A stretch of DNA of 7,283 bases from an uncultured Alphaproteobacteria bacterium (GTDB lineage Bacteria > Pseudomonadota > Alphaproteobacteria > Rhizobiales > Rhizobiaceae). The notes under the pieces were generated by a model that saw only the letters and a program-made list of their open reading frames with translations, did not search any database and was not told the DNA's origin. Within the stretch, counting starts at the first letter, position 1. Each line of letters starts with the position of its first letter. Positions 6,601-7,283 of this stretch are shown piece by piece. A program made the position numbers and the translations under genes. The DNA lies in the NCBI GenBank assembly GCA_929200335.1, contig CAKMZG010000126.1:1-7283 (forward strand), written 5' to 3'.

Positions 6601-7159
6601 TTCTATCGTGCACCGCGTCGCGCAGGTGTTAAATCATCCCTTGAAGTTAATTTCCACCTATGGTGAAGGTTCAAAATTTTCATTGGTCGTGCCAATTGCT
6701 GCTTCCTTATCACGTCGCATGGATGGGCAAGCTATTCGTCGTCCTAAACGGCGGGTTGATATTGCAGATATGAAAATTCTTTGCATCGATAATGAGCAGA
6801 AAATTTTAGATGGCATGGAAGCTCTTTTATCCGAATGGGATTGTGATGTTATGACAGCGCTTTCTGAAGAGGCTGCATTGGAAATAGTAAAACAGCGCGA
6901 TGATCAGATTGATTTCATTGTCGCAGATTATCATTTGGATGAAGGTAAAACAGGTATTGATGCGGTTGTGGCAATAAGAAAATATTATAAAAGCCCAATT
7001 CCCGCTGTCTTGGCCACAGCAGATCGAAGTGAGGAAGTGCAGGAAAATGCTGCGCGAACCGAATTGTCTATTCTACGCAAACCAATTAAGCCGGCAGCGC
7101 TACGCGCACTTCTTGCTAGCCGCCGTAAGCGCCGTGCGCCGCAGGATATCAGTCTATAG
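3665..7159 (+). CDS. SLC5-STAC-PAS hybrid sensor histidine kinase with receiver domain (CrbS/MxtR-like)
   Basis: This is a membrane sensor kinase fused to a sodium:solute symporter (PutP/SLC5) module. Numbering from ATG 3665 (1164 aa), about 13 membrane helices span 8-510, an STAC-type linker lies at about 538-612 with the EHVLANSVGAASARL signature, and a PAS domain lies at about 633-742. A coiled coil (750-795) leads to the HisKA H-box AAGHDILQPLNAARL (phospho-His 804). The ATPase has N914 and N918, DNGIGI at 945 and GLGLGL at 974. The C-terminal receiver has D1042, phospho-acceptor D1088, T1118 and K1139, so every catalytic residue is present. CrbS/MxtR kinases of this layout control acetyl-CoA synthetase and carbon use in gammaproteobacteria with a LuxR-type regulator; CbrA is a relative lacking the receiver. 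The ligand here is unknown. TTG at 3656 is an alternative start; ATG 3665 is preferred, although neither has a clear ribosome-binding site. No partner regulator is seen nearby. Confidence 0.93.
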   Translation: MLKVTPMHVWIILLSGLLYLGLLFFIAKLFDKPAEEQRRPQPLRYAFSQAVLCSSWTFLGAVGLAVTGKMEFLGIYFGPVFLYTIGRPLLRRIIEAARIEGITSLSDFLAARYGKSVAVGCMVTFVAFIGTLPFIVMQLKAISSTISLIDIAHERHDGLQNLFVLDIPMLLIIAFAFFVIIYGTRHHDVTESRQGLISVVAWDGIVKLVAISVLGIFALYSLFDGPLDFVRAVVSSDKVLSFSQNFNWLHFFAIGLMSLLTIILLPRQFHVAVVENHSKSEFDVASMVFPLYLITLNFFIFIISIAGVLVLPVDTDPNFYLLSIPQIKGALWLEVLVFIGCLSAVAATVMVAVVALTLMIANSVVLPLLLRNNNLMQWVGHNDIPKFMNNLRRVIIVGIFLCVYVLYRLLGDYTTLTSSGLISFIAMSQLAPAMFIGLFWRRANGKATIAGISAGMFVWIICLLVPILVGFDIWQALGLENLRFAQDIYTNGAAWSLLVNLTVFIGVCLFSKPTAIELQQAENFVFNGKTAMPIAEGSNFTLKIQDLCNTIELYLGPEKCKQSFLAFTEKSGKEISMEDYVDAKVLRYAEHVLANSVGAASARLIMALLIKRGSSQENSETYELLGEASKALKENRDILRRALDQVDQAITVFDIKNQLINWNKQFRAMLNLPNKYGQVSCQLEDIVDGIIKHNNVSNDLTVQTILNHLNTVGKPWVLEIIDQDVSIEILTNTMPDGGLVISWNDISDKVRSARSLYNTNESLERRVEKRTEELTKANEQLAIATKTAQEANLSKTRFLAAAGHDILQPLNAARLYASTLLERASKTGDAKLEQNILDSLSSVEDILDAVISISKLDSGSMQPTLNYFSVEKLFNQLQVEFTPIAESKNVELRFVSSTLWVRSDQNFLRRILQNLISNGIKYAPYGKVLVGCRRRKNMVVFEILDNGIGISEEEQEKVFSEFIRLDSGAKVAPGLGLGLSIVHRVAQVLNHPLKLISTYGEGSKFSLVVPIAASLSRRMDGQAIRRPKRRVDIADMKILCIDNEQKILDGMEALLSEWDCDVMTALSEEAALEIVKQRDDQIDFIVADYHLDEGKTGIDAVVAIRKYYKSPIPAVLATADRSEEVQENAARTELSILRKPIKPAALRALLASRRKRRAPQDISL

Positions 7160-7283
7160 CGTTCTTAATTGCAACCAATTCTCTAAAGCTTGATGTGTTT
7201 ATAAAGACCTTTGCATAATAGCCTTTTATCGCCTGAAGACACTTCGTGCCTGAATGCGTCAATAACTTGCTCCGATCCTCAAA
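7160..7283. other. 3' flank without a supported gene; minus strand open to the edge
   Basis: The plus strand has stops in all frames soon after the kinase gene, and no intrinsic terminator with a T-run is visible. On the minus strand one frame is open from the window edge to a TGA at 7151-7149, giving 44 codons that would overlap the last 11 bases of the kinase gene and read toward it. The peptide ends FRELVAIKNAID and I do not recognise it. It could be the C-terminus of a convergent gene, or a chance frame. Confidence 0.25.

Noticed and set aside
7183..7280. Second minus-strand frame ending at TAG 7185-7183
   Set aside because: It is closed by a TGA at the window edge and has no ATG; only 31 codons with no support.
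1..7283. CRISPR arrays, insertion sequences, tRNA or rRNA genes
   Set aside because: No repeated spacer pattern, transposase, terminal repeats or cloverleaf structure was seen on either strand.

Overview
The window is an AT-rich stretch (roughly 35-40% G+C by eye) with five plus-strand genes. The gene families point to an alphaproteobacterium, perhaps a low-GC Hyphomicrobiales or Bartonella-like lineage. This is inferred from family resemblance only, because no rRNA or other phylogenetic marker is present.

Positions 1-2552 hold a bufferin-type RiPP operon in the order precursor, modifying enzyme, partner, membrane protein. The first gene, cut at its 5' end by the window edge, encodes a DUF2282 precursor (BufA1 type) with an export signal and four cysteines. 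Next come a DUF692/MNIO multinuclear iron oxidase (BufB), a DUF2063 partner protein (BufC) and a DoxX-family membrane protein. Gaps are 31, 8 and 25 bp, so one transcript is likely. By analogy with characterised bufferins, BufB and BufC would oxidise cysteines of BufA in the cytoplasm, and the product would be exported to bind copper or a similar metal in the periplasm. The promoter lies upstream of the window. A 9-bp inverted repeat whose left arm overlaps the bufB ribosome-binding site could tune enzyme output relative to precursor.

Positions 2553-2667 are a short intergenic region with a perfect 12-bp inverted repeat (2602-2632) of unknown function. It is followed by a gene for an exported DUF3108 protein (2668-3486).

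Positions 3487-3664 are an extremely AT-rich gap that probably carries the promoter of the last gene. That gene (3665-7159) encodes a large hybrid sensor kinase with the architecture SLC5 transporter, STAC, PAS, HisKA, HATPase, receiver. This is the layout of the CrbS/MxtR group, which controls acetate and carbon use in gammaproteobacteria. All phosphotransfer residues are present.

The last 124 bases hold no gene I can support. A minus-strand frame is open to the window edge and could be the 3' end of a convergent gene. The most interesting content is the bufferin operon. It is a recently described type of system rather than a wholly new one. No CRISPR array, mobile element, tRNA or rRNA was seen.
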